In this document: one piece after another, positions 26,071 to 34,867 of the stretch
Layout of the letters: each line of letters opens with the position of its first letter
Position numbering within the stretch: the stretch's first letter is position 1
Source: Sedimentisphaerales bacterium
GTDB lineage: Bacteria > Planctomycetota > Phycisphaerae > Sedimentisphaerales > SM23-30
Assembly: GCA_016928435.1 (NCBI GenBank)
Contig: JAFGKT010000068.1
Span: 1-55,653, forward strand
Length of the DNA stretch: 55,653 bases
Direction: 5' to 3'
Position numbers and translations under genes: made by a program
The notes under the pieces: generated by a model
What the model was told of the DNA's origin: nothing
The model's input: only the letters and a program-made list of their open reading frames with translations
Databases searched by the model: none

Positions 26071-26682
26071 ATGTCGAATCTAGTACCAATGGTAATTGAG
26101 ACAACCGGTCGGGGCGAACGTGCGTACGACATTTATTCGCGTTTGCTGCGTGACCGAGTGATTTTTTTGGGTGGTGTTGTCGATGACGATACCGCGAATC
26201 TGATTGTCGCTCAGATGTTGTTCTTGAGCAACGAAGACGCCAAGAGTGATATACATTTTTATATCAACTCTCCGGGTGGTTCGGTTACCGCGGGTATGGC
26301 AATTTACGACACGATGCGTTTTTTGCGTTGTGATGTGAGTACGTATTGCGTGGGTTTGGCTGCCAGCATGGGAGCGTTGCTGCTTTTGGGCGGCGCCAAA
26401 GGCAAGCGTTTTTTGCTGCCTAACTCAAGTGTGATGCTGCATCAGCCTTTGATTCGCGGCAACATCACCGGCCCAGCGACGGACTTGCAGATTGAAGCCG
26501 AGGAAATGCTCAGAGTGCGTGGTCGTTTGTATCAGATTATCGCGGAGCATACCGGCAAAGATATGGCCACGGTCGAACACGATTGCGATCGGAACAAGTG
26601 GCTCAATGCCGAGGAAGCGGTGGCTTATGGCGTGGGCGACAAGATCTTGTCCAAGCTGCCTGAAGCTGAGTCGAATGACTAA
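26071..26682 (+). CDS. clpP: ATP-dependent Clp protease proteolytic subunit (second copy)
   Basis: 203 residues with canonical features: [23 protein letters not shown] at the N-terminus, Ser99 in [12 protein letters not shown], His124 in SSVMLHQPL. It is closer to textbook ClpP than its upstream neighbour, so the two may form a mixed ClpP1P2 ring, as known in other bacteria with paired genes. Start is ATG 26071, 8 bp after the first clpP stop; the frame's GTG at 26059 overlaps that gene. clpX does not follow: the next gene is convergent. Confidence 0.94.
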   Translation: MSNLVPMVIETTGRGERAYDIYSRLLRDRVIFLGGVVDDDTANLIVAQMLFLSNEDAKSDIHFYINSPGGSVTAGMAIYDTMRFLRCDVSTYCVGLAASMGALLLLGGAKGKRFLLPNSSVMLHQPLIRGNITGPATDLQIEAEEMLRVRGRLYQIIAEHTGKDMATVEHDCDRNKWLNAEEAVAYGVGDKILSKLPEAESND

Positions 26683-26710
26683 GAGTTGGTGTTTGTGGCG
26701 TGGGGGGCAG

Positions 26711-27757
26711 CTATACAATTAACAACGCATAGCTGTCGTCGATTTGCAGAGCGTGCCAATGCTTGGTGATAACGGGCAGGTGCAATTGATCGAGTGGGTT
26801 TTGGGGAGATAGTGGGGATTCTGGAATTACCAAAGCGATACCGGGCTCAATCTCGGTATCGATGCTATTTTGGGGGCAGGCTTGAGCTATCAGTTTTAGG
26901 TGATCGCAGAGCCATTGTCTAGCGTTCAAGGCATCGGCCAAGGCGGAGTCTGGATCGGCCAAGGCAGCAGATAAGACATAGCATTGACCGGCAGCGTCGG
27001 CAATTAGTCTGATGGAATCGGGTATCCGGGTCGGCAGGGGCAAATCCAATGTTTGAGGCAGTTCCAGTTCCGGGAGACAATGTTCCGGCGCGGAGGCCAA
27101 GGTTTGCGCCAGTTGACTGTTTGTTTCGGGTGGGGTATCGACAAATATCGGCTGTTTGACCGAGGGTGTTGTCGAAGCAATTGTATCGCAAGCAGCGGTG
27201 CATGAATCCGCAGCGTTGTTTTGGTCTGAATCCACGGCACAAGCGGTTGTGAGCAATACGTAGTTCTGATCTTGGGCTTGACTCAAAAGGAAGTGAGGCA
27301 GAGTTGAGGGATTTTCAAGTTGGGTTTGAGTCGCGCAGCCAAGATAGTTTAATTCGATGTTAAGGAATCGACGGCAAGTGTTGATGAGCTTGTCAGCGAT
27401 TTGCTGAGCCAGTGAGGTGTCCGAAGTACGAGGGAAAAACAAGGCAATTCCGTCTAAGTTGGCGACGGTGTGTGCGAGCCATTTGATGGTTTGATAGGTG
27501 TCGAGGGTTTCGTTGGTTTGGGTGCCGGCAAAAACAATGGCTGTTTGCGAATCCTTGGCACTTTGTTGGGGAGACTGCTCAGAGAGACATTCTTGTTCCT
27601 GGGATGTTACGACGGTTGCGGCTGGCTTGCCGGGAGCGGTGCGAACAGGTCTGGCGGGAGTGGACTGGAGCGCACCATCGGTTTTTTGCTGAGAAAGAAA
27701 CAAATGCGAGATGGACTCTATTCCGCGTTTAGGTTTTTCAGGCACGACGGTTGACAT
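26711..27757 (-). CDS. MinD/FlhG-like half-protein lacking a P-loop; partner of ParA-CBM
   Basis: 348 residues. Residues 70-142 resemble the C-terminal half of MinD/FlhG ATPases (TNETLDTYQTIKWLAHTVANL... then LINTCRRFLNIELNYLG), which normally follows the Asp-bearing Walker B. There is no Walker A, so it should not hydrolyse ATP. The short conserved-looking N-terminal motif RGIESISHLFLS (11-22) precedes a low-complexity linker. A separate C-terminal domain (about 272-348) begins IPDSIRLIADAAGQCYVL and is not recognised. The start is ATG 27757, 8 bp after the ParA-CBM stop; the frame upstream overlaps ParA. Translational coupling to ParA suggests an adaptor or regulator. Function unknown. Confidence 0.7.
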   Translation of the reverse strand: MSTVVPEKPKRGIESISHLFLSQQKTDGALQSTPARPVRTAPGKPAATVVTSQEQECLSEQSPQQSAKDSQTAIVFAGTQTNETLDTYQTIKWLAHTVANLDGIALFFPRTSDTSLAQQIADKLINTCRRFLNIELNYLGCATQTQLENPSTLPHFLLSQAQDQNYVLLTTACAVDSDQNNAADSCTAACDTIASTTPSVKQPIFVDTPPETNSQLAQTLASAPEHCLPELELPQTLDLPLPTRIPDSIRLIADAAGQCYVLSAALADPDSALADALNARQWLCDHLKLIAQACPQNSIDTEIEPGIALVIPESPLSPQNPLDQLHLPVITKHWHALQIDDSYALLIV

Positions 27758-27765
27758 AATCGGCC

Positions 27766-29118
27766 CTACACTACTTCTACCACGGAGTTGAGTTCTCCGA
27801 AGGGATTCTGTTCGACATGTTTGTTGTACGGGTCTTCCTGCCATCGGCCGTCCACCACGTAACGGTAACGGTAAGCCCCACTTTCCAACGGCATTTCGAC
27901 GGCCCAAAGGCCCTTGTCATTGGTTTTGGTGAGTTCGGTTTGTTCCGGCTGCCAGCCATTGAAATCGCCGGCCAACTGTACCTTTTGTGCTTTGGGATAT
28001 AGGGCGCCAAACCGCACTTTGCCCTGGTTTTGCGTCACGCCGTAAATGTTGTCGATCTTTTCCTGGATTGTGGCGTTTTCGGTGACTTTGCTCATGCCGC
28101 TGGGTGCCACTTGTTGAGATTCAGCCATGATTTCCGTGGCGCTCTTGCTGATGGCAGCGAGTTGGGCGTCAATGGTGTCGAGTTTCTGGTCGATGGTGTC
28201 TGCCTCTTGGGTACCAGCCGTTGCGTTTTTTCGCTGAACAGCAACCGCCGAGGCAACCAAATTCGGTTTGACTTGAGGCATCTCACGGACAAATGGTTCG
28301 GGCTGAGCCGCTGGTGCCGGTGCTGATGCTGATTGTTCTTCTTTACGTTGGGGTTCGCAGACGATTATCTCTTGAGCTAGTGCCACAAAGTCCTTCATAC
28401 CCTTGCTGGCGGGGTCATATTCAGTAATCGGTTGACCAAAACTTGAAGCTTCCTTGAGCTTGGTGTTGAAGTTGATGACGGTGTGGCACATCTGAGCTTC
28501 GTGATGTTTGCGCAGCTCGCTGAGAATCTCGCGGGCAAGTTTGGTGCGTACGTCGTACATGCTGGGCAGCACGCGGAAGGTAATATCCTGACTGCATTGC
28601 TGTTGAAGTACATTGAGGGTTTCGATCTGCCGTGCCAAACCGTGGAGAGCGAAGTAGCCGGTTTCCACGGGAATTATAACTTCGTCGGCGGCGCGTAGAG
28701 CGTTGAAGGTGAGTAAGCCTACGCTGGGTGGGCAGTCAATGATGACATAGTCATATTCGCCTGCTTGTTCGTGGAGTAGGTCTTTTAGGCAGTCTTCGCG
28801 TTTGTCTTTGCCGGACAGTTGCTGTTCGAGGGCAGCCAGTTCCACGCCCGACGGCGCCAGGTCGAAGTCTTGCGCAATCTGCCAAACGATGTTTTTAAGC
28901 GTTAGGCTATTTTGTGAATAGCGGGCAATTACCACATCGTAGATATTGCGTTCGATCTGATCTTCCGGTACAGCCAAACCAACAGCGCAATGCGACTGTG
29001 GGTCCATATCCACCAGTAAAGTGCGTTTGCCTTGACTAGCTAGACAGGCCGAAAGATTTATGGCAATTGTAGTTTTGCCGCAGCCACCCTTCTGATTAAT
29101 CACCGCGATAGATCGCAT
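27766..29118 (-). CDS. ParA-family ATPase fused to AMPK/CBM48-type glycogen-binding domain
   Basis: 450 residues in three parts. Residues 1-254 are a complete ParA/Soj ATPase: deviant Walker A QKGGCGKTT (9-17), LLVDMDPQSH (34-43), Walker B YVIIDCPPS (124-132). Residues 255-365 are an Ala/Pro/Gln-rich linker with a probable short coiled coil (TIDQKLDTIDAQLAAI). Residues 367-450 match the AMPK-type carbohydrate-binding fold: VRFGALYPKAQKVQLAGDFNGW, then GLWAVEMPLESGAYRYRYVVDG, DPYNKHVEQNPFGELNSVVEV. The ATPase half should dimerise with ATP and bind DNA; the C-terminal half should bind alpha-glucan. ATG 29118 was chosen over an upstream GTG that overlaps the AGAGG ribosome binding site. Confidence 0.88.
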   Translation of the reverse strand: MRSIAVINQKGGCGKTTIAINLSACLASQGKRTLLVDMDPQSHCAVGLAVPEDQIERNIYDVVIARYSQNSLTLKNIVWQIAQDFDLAPSGVELAALEQQLSGKDKREDCLKDLLHEQAGEYDYVIIDCPPSVGLLTFNALRAADEVIIPVETGYFALHGLARQIETLNVLQQQCSQDITFRVLPSMYDVRTKLAREILSELRKHHEAQMCHTVINFNTKLKEASSFGQPITEYDPASKGMKDFVALAQEIIVCEPQRKEEQSASAPAPAAQPEPFVREMPQVKPNLVASAVAVQRKNATAGTQEADTIDQKLDTIDAQLAAISKSATEIMAESQQVAPSGMSKVTENATIQEKIDNIYGVTQNQGKVRFGALYPKAQKVQLAGDFNGWQPEQTELTKTNDKGLWAVEMPLESGAYRYRYVVDGRWQEDPYNKHVEQNPFGELNSVVEVV

Positions 29119-29717
29119 GAGAACCACCTCTTGCTACTGGGCCAAAATTCAAGACACGAAGTTATTTCTTCGAGTATTTTATCATTGGGCGGAGGCAACT
29201 GCTGTTTCAGTAGTGCCAAGGCCGAAACCGGCTTGATCCCTTCTAATCACGCCACGGTGACGACATAGCCAAATGATTCACAACTATGGTTCACAACCAT
29301 GTTTATACTATTTGTCGTCGAAAGTGGGGCAGAAACTTGATCTTTTATCGGACGAAGCGAATATTATCGGCCCTGCCAGCACTGGCAAGTGACATTGTGG
29401 ATGTGTGACAACTATATTACGCCTGTGTTTTTGCCGCATAAAATATTGTTGAATAAGCATTTATGGTAATTGTCGGGTTTGTCTTGGGTTTGCTGGGCGG
29501 GCTGTTGCCAGAGGGCTAACAAAAATTTCATATTTGTTGTTTGATCGGTCGGCGGATATGCGGTCCTAACAGTTTAGGCTGTTGGAATCTAAGTGTTGAT
29601 TCAATAGTCTCTTATGGGCGTGCCAAATACGGTATCGGCGTGGGGGTGGGTAGATAAATGGGCTGCCCTAGCGAAATTATGTTAGGGTTGGGCGTATCGA
29701 AGGTAACAGGGATGCTT
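29119..29717. other. 600-bp intergenic region upstream of parA-CBM
   Basis: No supportable gene on either strand. At 29277-29302 there is a tandem 13-bp direct repeat (TTCACAACTATGG, TTCACAACCATGT), about 160 bp upstream of the ParA start. A hairpin CTAACAG / CTGTTGG is near 29563-29583. The region is A/T-rich around 29400-29470. A small RNA or a ParA binding/regulatory site could be here, but nothing is recognisable. Confidence 0.45.
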
Positions 29718-31235
29718 TTAGGGATAGATTTTGCCCATCATTCGCGGGAAGGCGATAGTCTCTCGGATGTGTTTGATTCCAGCGATCCAAGCGACGGTGC
29801 GTTCGACTCCCAAGCCGAACCCGCCATGCGGCACTGATCCGTACCGGCGAAGGTCCAGGTACCACTGATAATTGTCTTGGTCGTAACCTTTTTCTTGAAT
29901 GCGTCCGAGCAACGCGTCGTAGTTTTCTTCGCGCATTGAGCCGCCGATGATTTCTCCATATCCTTGGGGCGCCAGGCAATCGAAATTGAGTACGACGCGA
30001 TTGTCTTGGGGATCGGGCTTCATATAGAAGGCTTTGCAGGTTTTGGGATAGCGATGGACGAACACGGGCCGATCGTGCAATTGGGAGATTATAGTTTCAT
30101 CGGAGCCACCGAGGTCTTTGCCCCATTGGAAGTTGCAGGCCAATTCCAGATGGTGGGGGATGTTTTCTATTTGTGTTTTCAACTCGGCGAGTTGTTCTTG
30201 GGCGGCGCGGATTTGGTTGGCGAGTTTATCTTTTTGCCATTGTTTTTTCGCGGTTTCCTGTTCCGGGGTCCATTGAGCAATACAGTCTTGAAGCTGCTTT
30301 GCTTCGTTTTGGCAGGTTTCTAGTTGGGTTTGGAGGTATTCCTTGGCTTTGTGACTGTGGAGTAAGTCAACGGCGTCAGAATAGCTCAAGCGATAAAATG
30401 GTTTTTGGATGGCTTGCAGTTGGGTGATGTCTCGTTGGAGTAGTTCGAGTTCGGCTGAGTTTTTTTCTAGAGCCGCGGTAACGATGGCGCAAATAAAGTT
30501 CTCCGCTACTTGAAGCAGTTCATCAAGGTTGATATAAGCGATTTCCGGCTCGACCATCCAGAACTCGGTTAGGTGGCGTCGGGTTTTGGATTTTTCAGCG
30601 CGGAACGTAGGGCCGAAGCAATATACTTTGCCCAAGCTAAGAGCGGCGGATTCCAGATATAGTTGGCCTGTTTGGGATAAGGCGACGTCTTCGCCGAAAT
30701 AGTCCACTTTGAACAATGTTTGTTCATCTTCGCCGACCGCGGGAGAGAATATCGGCGTATCTACAAGGGTAAAGCCGTTGCTGTTGAAGAAGTCGCGGAT
30801 GGCTTCGATTACGGTGTGGCGGATTTTAGCGAGAGCCCATTGACGTTGCGAGCGCAGATGCAGATGGCGGTTTTTGAGCAGGAAGTCGGTGCCGTGGGCT
30901 TTAGGGGTGATGGGGTAATCGCTGGTATTATGGACGATCTGTACATCACTGACTGCCAATTCGTATCCGCCGGGGCTGCGTGGTTCTTCGCGTACCAGGC
31001 CGGCGACAATTATCGATGATTCTTGGCCTAAGTGTTTTACATTGTCGAACAGGTCGGCATTGGCATCGGTTTTTTCAAATACCGCTTGGCAGATTCCTGA
31101 GCCGTCGCGCAATACGAGAAATTGTACTTTGCCGGACGGCCGGTTGTTGTAGAGCCAGCCTTTGATCGTGATTTCCGAGCCGACGTGGTTTTTCATTTCA
31201 GCAATCAGGACTTGTGAATTATACATCTTTACCAT
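29718..31235 (-). CDS. asnS: Asparaginyl-tRNA synthetase with coiled-coil insertion
   Basis: Charges tRNA-Asn. 505 residues; the family usually has 430-470. The N-terminal OB-fold anticodon domain is KGWLYNNRPSGKVQFLVLRDG. Class II motif 2 is CFGPTFRAEKSKTRRHLTEFWMVEPE and motif 3 is GFGLGVERTVAWIAGI. About 70 residues (296-365: HKAKEYLQTQLETCQNEAKQ..., ...QEQLAELKTQIENIPHHL) rich in Gln, Lys, Glu and Leu interrupt the catalytic domain between YSDAVDLLHS and FQWGKDLGG, and look like an antiparallel coiled coil. An alternative start three codons later (31226) is possible; neither has a strong ribosome binding site. asnA lies 26 bp upstream on the same strand. Confidence 0.93.
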   Translation of the reverse strand: MVKMYNSQVLIAEMKNHVGSEITIKGWLYNNRPSGKVQFLVLRDGSGICQAVFEKTDANADLFDNVKHLGQESSIIVAGLVREEPRSPGGYELAVSDVQIVHNTSDYPITPKAHGTDFLLKNRHLHLRSQRQWALAKIRHTVIEAIRDFFNSNGFTLVDTPIFSPAVGEDEQTLFKVDYFGEDVALSQTGQLYLESAALSLGKVYCFGPTFRAEKSKTRRHLTEFWMVEPEIAYINLDELLQVAENFICAIVTAALEKNSAELELLQRDITQLQAIQKPFYRLSYSDAVDLLHSHKAKEYLQTQLETCQNEAKQLQDCIAQWTPEQETAKKQWQKDKLANQIRAAQEQLAELKTQIENIPHHLELACNFQWGKDLGGSDETIISQLHDRPVFVHRYPKTCKAFYMKPDPQDNRVVLNFDCLAPQGYGEIIGGSMREENYDALLGRIQEKGYDQDNYQWYLDLRRYGSVPHGGFGLGVERTVAWIAGIKHIRETIAFPRMMGKIYP

Positions 31236-31261
31236 CTTTCAAATGCTGTGGTTGGGCTTTA

Positions 31262-32302
31262 TTAGAGCAGGGGGACGCCGGCCTGTCGACACTTTTCGAT
31301 AGTTTCAGCGGGCCAAATACTGGCGTGTACTTCGCCTATGTGCATTTTCTGCAGGAAGAACATGCACAGGCGTGATTGGCCGATGCCGCCTCCGACGGTC
31401 TGGGGCAGTTCGTTATTGAGCAGCTTTCTGTGCCAGGCATACTCAGCCCGTTCGCCGGCGTTGCGGATTTCCAATTGCTGCTTTAAGGTTTTCGCATCTA
31501 CGCGGATTCCCATCGAGCTGATTTCGAAGGCACGATTCAGCAGCGGATACCACAGGAGAATGTCGCCATTTAGGCCTCGTTTGCCGTCGGTGGTGGGTGT
31601 GATCCAGTCGTCATAGTCCGGAGCCCGGCCGTCGTGGATTTCTCCGTCAGCGAGTTCTCCGCCGATACCGATTACGAAAACCGCGCCGTGTTTCTTGACG
31701 ATTTCGTTTTCCCGTTCCCTCGGCGACAAATCAGGATACATTTCACAGAGTTCTTCGGAATGGACAAAGGTGATTTTTTCCGGCAGCAGCGGATCTAGAT
31801 GGGTATAACGGTCACAGGTTTCCTTTTCGGTGTTTTTTAGCACCGCGTAGATTTTCTCGACGATTTCCTTGAGAAAATCCAGATTCCGCTGGGCTGGTTC
31901 AATCACCCGTTCCCAGTCCCACTGATCGACATACACGCTGTGCAGATTATCGAGGGTGTCTTCGTCGCCTCGTATGGCGTTCATGTCGGTATAGAGGCCT
32001 TCACCGGTGCCGAATTCGTAATCCGCCAGGGCCATGCGTTTCCATTTAGCCAAGGAAAAGACCACCTCCGCAGTAGCGTCGTTGTCAGCTTTGATATTGA
32101 ACGAGACTTTGCGTTCAATGCCGTTAAGGTCGTCATTTACACCAGATCCTTTACGCACAAAAAGCGGCGCTGAGACTCGCTGCAAATTCAAGGCGTCAGC
32201 TAATGCGTGTTCGAAATAGTCCTTGATAAACTTAATGGCTACTTCGGTTTCGCGCAAAGATAAAACGGAACGATAATCGCTGTTAAGCACTAGACTGGAC
32301 AT
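31262..32302 (-). CDS. asnA: Aspartate-ammonia ligase
   Basis: Makes asparagine from aspartate, ammonia and ATP. 346 residues with the AsnA family pattern: FEHALADALNLQRVSAPLFVRKGSGVNDDLNG, SLAKWKRMALADY, LHSVYVDQWDWE, GDILLWYPLLNRAFEISSMGIRV, and LPQTVGGGIGQSRLCMFFLQK. GAGGT lies 8 nt before the ATG. It is transcribed towards asnS with a 26-bp gap, so ammonia-dependent asparagine synthesis is coupled to tRNA-Asn charging. No Asp/Glu amidotransferase genes are in the window. Confidence 0.96.
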   Translation of the reverse strand: MSSLVLNSDYRSVLSLRETEVAIKFIKDYFEHALADALNLQRVSAPLFVRKGSGVNDDLNGIERKVSFNIKADNDATAEVVFSLAKWKRMALADYEFGTGEGLYTDMNAIRGDEDTLDNLHSVYVDQWDWERVIEPAQRNLDFLKEIVEKIYAVLKNTEKETCDRYTHLDPLLPEKITFVHSEELCEMYPDLSPRERENEIVKKHGAVFVIGIGGELADGEIHDGRAPDYDDWITPTTDGKRGLNGDILLWYPLLNRAFEISSMGIRVDAKTLKQQLEIRNAGERAEYAWHRKLLNNELPQTVGGGIGQSRLCMFFLQKMHIGEVHASIWPAETIEKCRQAGVPLL

Positions 32303-32405
32303 GACATCTTACCTCAAATAATTCCAGTGATAGAAGCACACTTGATATTTCAGTTGTTCTGACGGGCTGCTTATTGAGCCTTGGGCGAGTTTCGCTCCAT
32401 TGAAT

Positions 32406-33866
32406 TTACATGTCGAGTTTTTCGCGAAGGTGGTTTTTGAGTTGGTCGGTGCTGACGCGGATTTGTTCCATGGAGTCGCGGTCGCGTACGGTTACGGTTT
32501 GGTCTTCGAGGGTTTGGCCGTCAACGCAGACGCAGAATGGGGTTCCAGCTTCATCCTGGCGTCGGTAGCGTCGGCCGATCGCACTCTTTTCGTCATAGAA
32601 GCAATTGAAGTGTCGGCGTAGGTCTTGATAGATATTCCGAGCGATATCAGGCATGCCTTCTTTTTTGACCAGGGGGAGTATGGCGCATTTGATGGGCGCC
32701 AATGTGGGATGGAAGCGAAGCACGTTGCGTTTTTCGCCTTTGACTTCTTCTTCAGCATAAGCATCGACAAGGAAGGCGAGCGTGCCTCGGTCGGCGCCGG
32801 CGGAAGGTTCGATCACATAGGGAATATAGCGTTTACGGTTTTGGTCGTCGAAGAAACTCAATGGGCCGCTTTGATAATCAGGATGTTCGTCCACCAGCGG
32901 CGTGTTGATGGTGTCTCTGCCGTTCTCGATCCATTTGGTTACGCTGCGCATGCCGCGTTGGTGCTGGCGAAGGTCGAAATCGGTACGGTTGGCGATGCCT
33001 TCCAGCTCTTGCCAATCGCCCGAGCCAAATGGAAAACGATATTCGACATCGACACAAGCCTTGGCATAGTGAGCCAGTTCGTCATCATCATGGGGTCTGA
33101 AACGTAAGTTTTCTTTACGGATACCCAGGTTCAGGTACCATTGCATACGCGCGTCTTTCCAGTGCTGCCACCAGTCTTCATCGGTGCCGGGTTCGCAGAA
33201 AAACTCAATTTCCATTTGCTCAAATTCGCGTGTACGGAAGATAAAAGCTTTGGTGGTGACTTCGTTACGGAAGCTTTTGCCTATCTGAGCGATACCGAAC
33301 GGCACTCTGATACGGGATGAATCGAGTACATTGCGATAGTTGGCGAAAATACCTTGGGCGGTTTCGGGGCGTAGAAAAACGGTCATCGCATCGTCGGCGT
33401 TGGCGCCCATTTGAGTTTCAAACATCAGCTTGAACGGCATAGGTTCGGTGAACTGCCCGACGGCGCCGCAAGACGGGCACACTTTGTCGGATAGGTCATC
33501 GGTGGGGGCTGTTTGAGCGTGCCGGGAGGTTTCGCCTTGTTCTTTGCCTTCGAGATGGTCAACTCGGCTGCGGGTGTTGCACTTTTTGCACTCACAGATG
33601 AGGTCGGCGAATTTATCGACATGGCCTGACGCCTTCCAGATCATCGGGTGCATAAGGATCGAGCAATCCAGTCCCACCATGTCGTCACGCATCTGGACGA
33701 CGGATTTCCACCAAGCGTTTTTGACGTTGCGTTTGAGTTCGGCGCCCAGGGGGCCGTAATCGTAGCAACTGGCTAGGCCGCCGTAGATTTCGCTGCTCTG
33801 GAAGATAAAACCACGCCTTTTGCACAAACCCACAAGTTCGTCGAGTTTTTTGATTGTTTCAGCCAT
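32406..33866 (-). CDS. glyS: Glycyl-tRNA synthetase (dimeric type)
   Basis: 486-residue class II synthetase of the alpha2 kind found in eukaryotes, archaea and part of the bacteria, not the alpha2beta2 type. Visible features are RRGFIFQSSEIYGGLASCYDYGPLG at the N-terminus, a zinc-type insertion with CECKKC and CPSCG, LRPETAQGIFANYRNVLDSSRIRVPFGIAQIGKSFRNE, and the anticodon-binding C-terminus APIKCAILPLVKKEG. It lies 103 bp upstream of asnA on the same strand. The ATG at 33866 gives the expected N-terminus. Confidence 0.95.
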   Translation of the reverse strand: MAETIKKLDELVGLCKRRGFIFQSSEIYGGLASCYDYGPLGAELKRNVKNAWWKSVVQMRDDMVGLDCSILMHPMIWKASGHVDKFADLICECKKCNTRSRVDHLEGKEQGETSRHAQTAPTDDLSDKVCPSCGAVGQFTEPMPFKLMFETQMGANADDAMTVFLRPETAQGIFANYRNVLDSSRIRVPFGIAQIGKSFRNEVTTKAFIFRTREFEQMEIEFFCEPGTDEDWWQHWKDARMQWYLNLGIRKENLRFRPHDDDELAHYAKACVDVEYRFPFGSGDWQELEGIANRTDFDLRQHQRGMRSVTKWIENGRDTINTPLVDEHPDYQSGPLSFFDDQNRKRYIPYVIEPSAGADRGTLAFLVDAYAEEEVKGEKRNVLRFHPTLAPIKCAILPLVKKEGMPDIARNIYQDLRRHFNCFYDEKSAIGRRYRRQDEAGTPFCVCVDGQTLEDQTVTVRDRDSMEQIRVSTDQLKNHLREKLDM

Positions 33867-33970
33867 AATTGTCCTTTTCTTTTCTATTTTATGATGAGAG
33901 TTATTCCTTTTGGGGGTTTTGTCTGTAGTTCTGTCATAATTTCTTTGCTAGAATAGTGCCATTCAGAAAT

Positions 33971-34687
33971 TCATGTTTGTGCCCCGATTAGTTCAATCAA
34001 GTCATCAACGCTGAGCCATGGTCGGTTTCTATGTATCATACTATGACAATTCGAGCACAAGAAGCGAATGTCATCTAATCTTAAGGCGACGGGTTCTTCA
34101 TATTCACTAATGGGATGATTATGGTGTGCTTCAATGTACCCCTCGCCTCTATCTCCGTATATTGCATAAAAAGAAAAACCGCACACTTCGCACTTCATGG
34201 CGTGATTTGCACGAAGATAACGTTGTTTTGCAATTCTTATAAAAGCTGAATCTCGTTCATGGGTCTTGTGTATTTTGTATACCTCTAGTCCCTCTGGCGA
34301 AGACCATATATCTCCAAATTCCACTTGTTTGCCAGATGCGGTCTTGGCTACTATCTCAGTGTTCTCTAGATCTGAACAATCTATCTTTTCGTAACCGGAA
34401 TCAGTGACTTTCCATTTGTCCCTTTCGGAACAGTCAAGAAACCCCTTGCCTTTGGCTTTTAATCGAACATACTGAATATGATTTCTCCATGCCCTGTGAT
34501 CTTTAGAGTTGCAGGTGGGGTCGATACGGTTGGCTTGTTCTTCCGTGAGGTCGAAATGGTATGCAAGAGCCTTTTCCAGTAGATGCCCTTCATCTCCAAA
34601 GCATATAACGCCCCCCATCTTAACAATCTCGCGTACAAGGGGATCAATCATTTCTGATTGATTTGGATAATCGGGGTTTGAAGCCAT
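33971..34687 (-). CDS. Orphan HNH endonuclease with Mrr_N-like DNA-binding region
   Basis: 238 residues. The first ~100 residues (MIDPLVREIVKMGG..., WRNHIQYVRLKAKGKGFLDCSERDKWKVTDSGYEKI) resemble the winged-helix N-terminal domain of Mrr-type restriction enzymes. The C-terminal HNH module (160-238) has zinc Cys pairs C166-x2-C169 and C211-x2-C214, the EAHHNHPI catalytic block (187-193) and CHSMIH. No methyltransferase is nearby, as is usual for modification-dependent nucleases of the McrA type. The gene is visibly more A+T-rich than glyS beside it, suggesting transfer. Target and biological role are inference. Confidence 0.8.
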   Translation of the reverse strand: MASNPDYPNQSEMIDPLVREIVKMGGVICFGDEGHLLEKALAYHFDLTEEQANRIDPTCNSKDHRAWRNHIQYVRLKAKGKGFLDCSERDKWKVTDSGYEKIDCSDLENTEIVAKTASGKQVEFGDIWSSPEGLEVYKIHKTHERDSAFIRIAKQRYLRANHAMKCEVCGFSFYAIYGDRGEGYIEAHHNHPISEYEEPVALRLDDIRFLCSNCHSMIHRNRPWLSVDDLIELIGAQT

Positions 34688-34838
34688 AATGCCGTTCTCT
34701 CAGATATAACATGTTGATTGTGAGCACGCCTGTCAGCAATTGTGCCAGCGGTAAAACTTAAACCTGCATTATACGGCAAAAACAGCCCGTAACAAGCCCT
34801 AGCTTTTGATAATCGGGAATTTCATTGGCGGGGAAATC

Positions 34839-34867
34839 TTGACTTGGCTGCTGATAGGCGTGACAAT
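34839..34867 (+). promoter_or_regulatory. Predicted promoter of gene at 34963
   Basis: -35 TTGACT (34839-34844), 17-bp spacer, -10 GACAAT (34862-34867). It overlaps the first arm and loop of the inverted repeat at 34848-34889. Confidence 0.45.
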
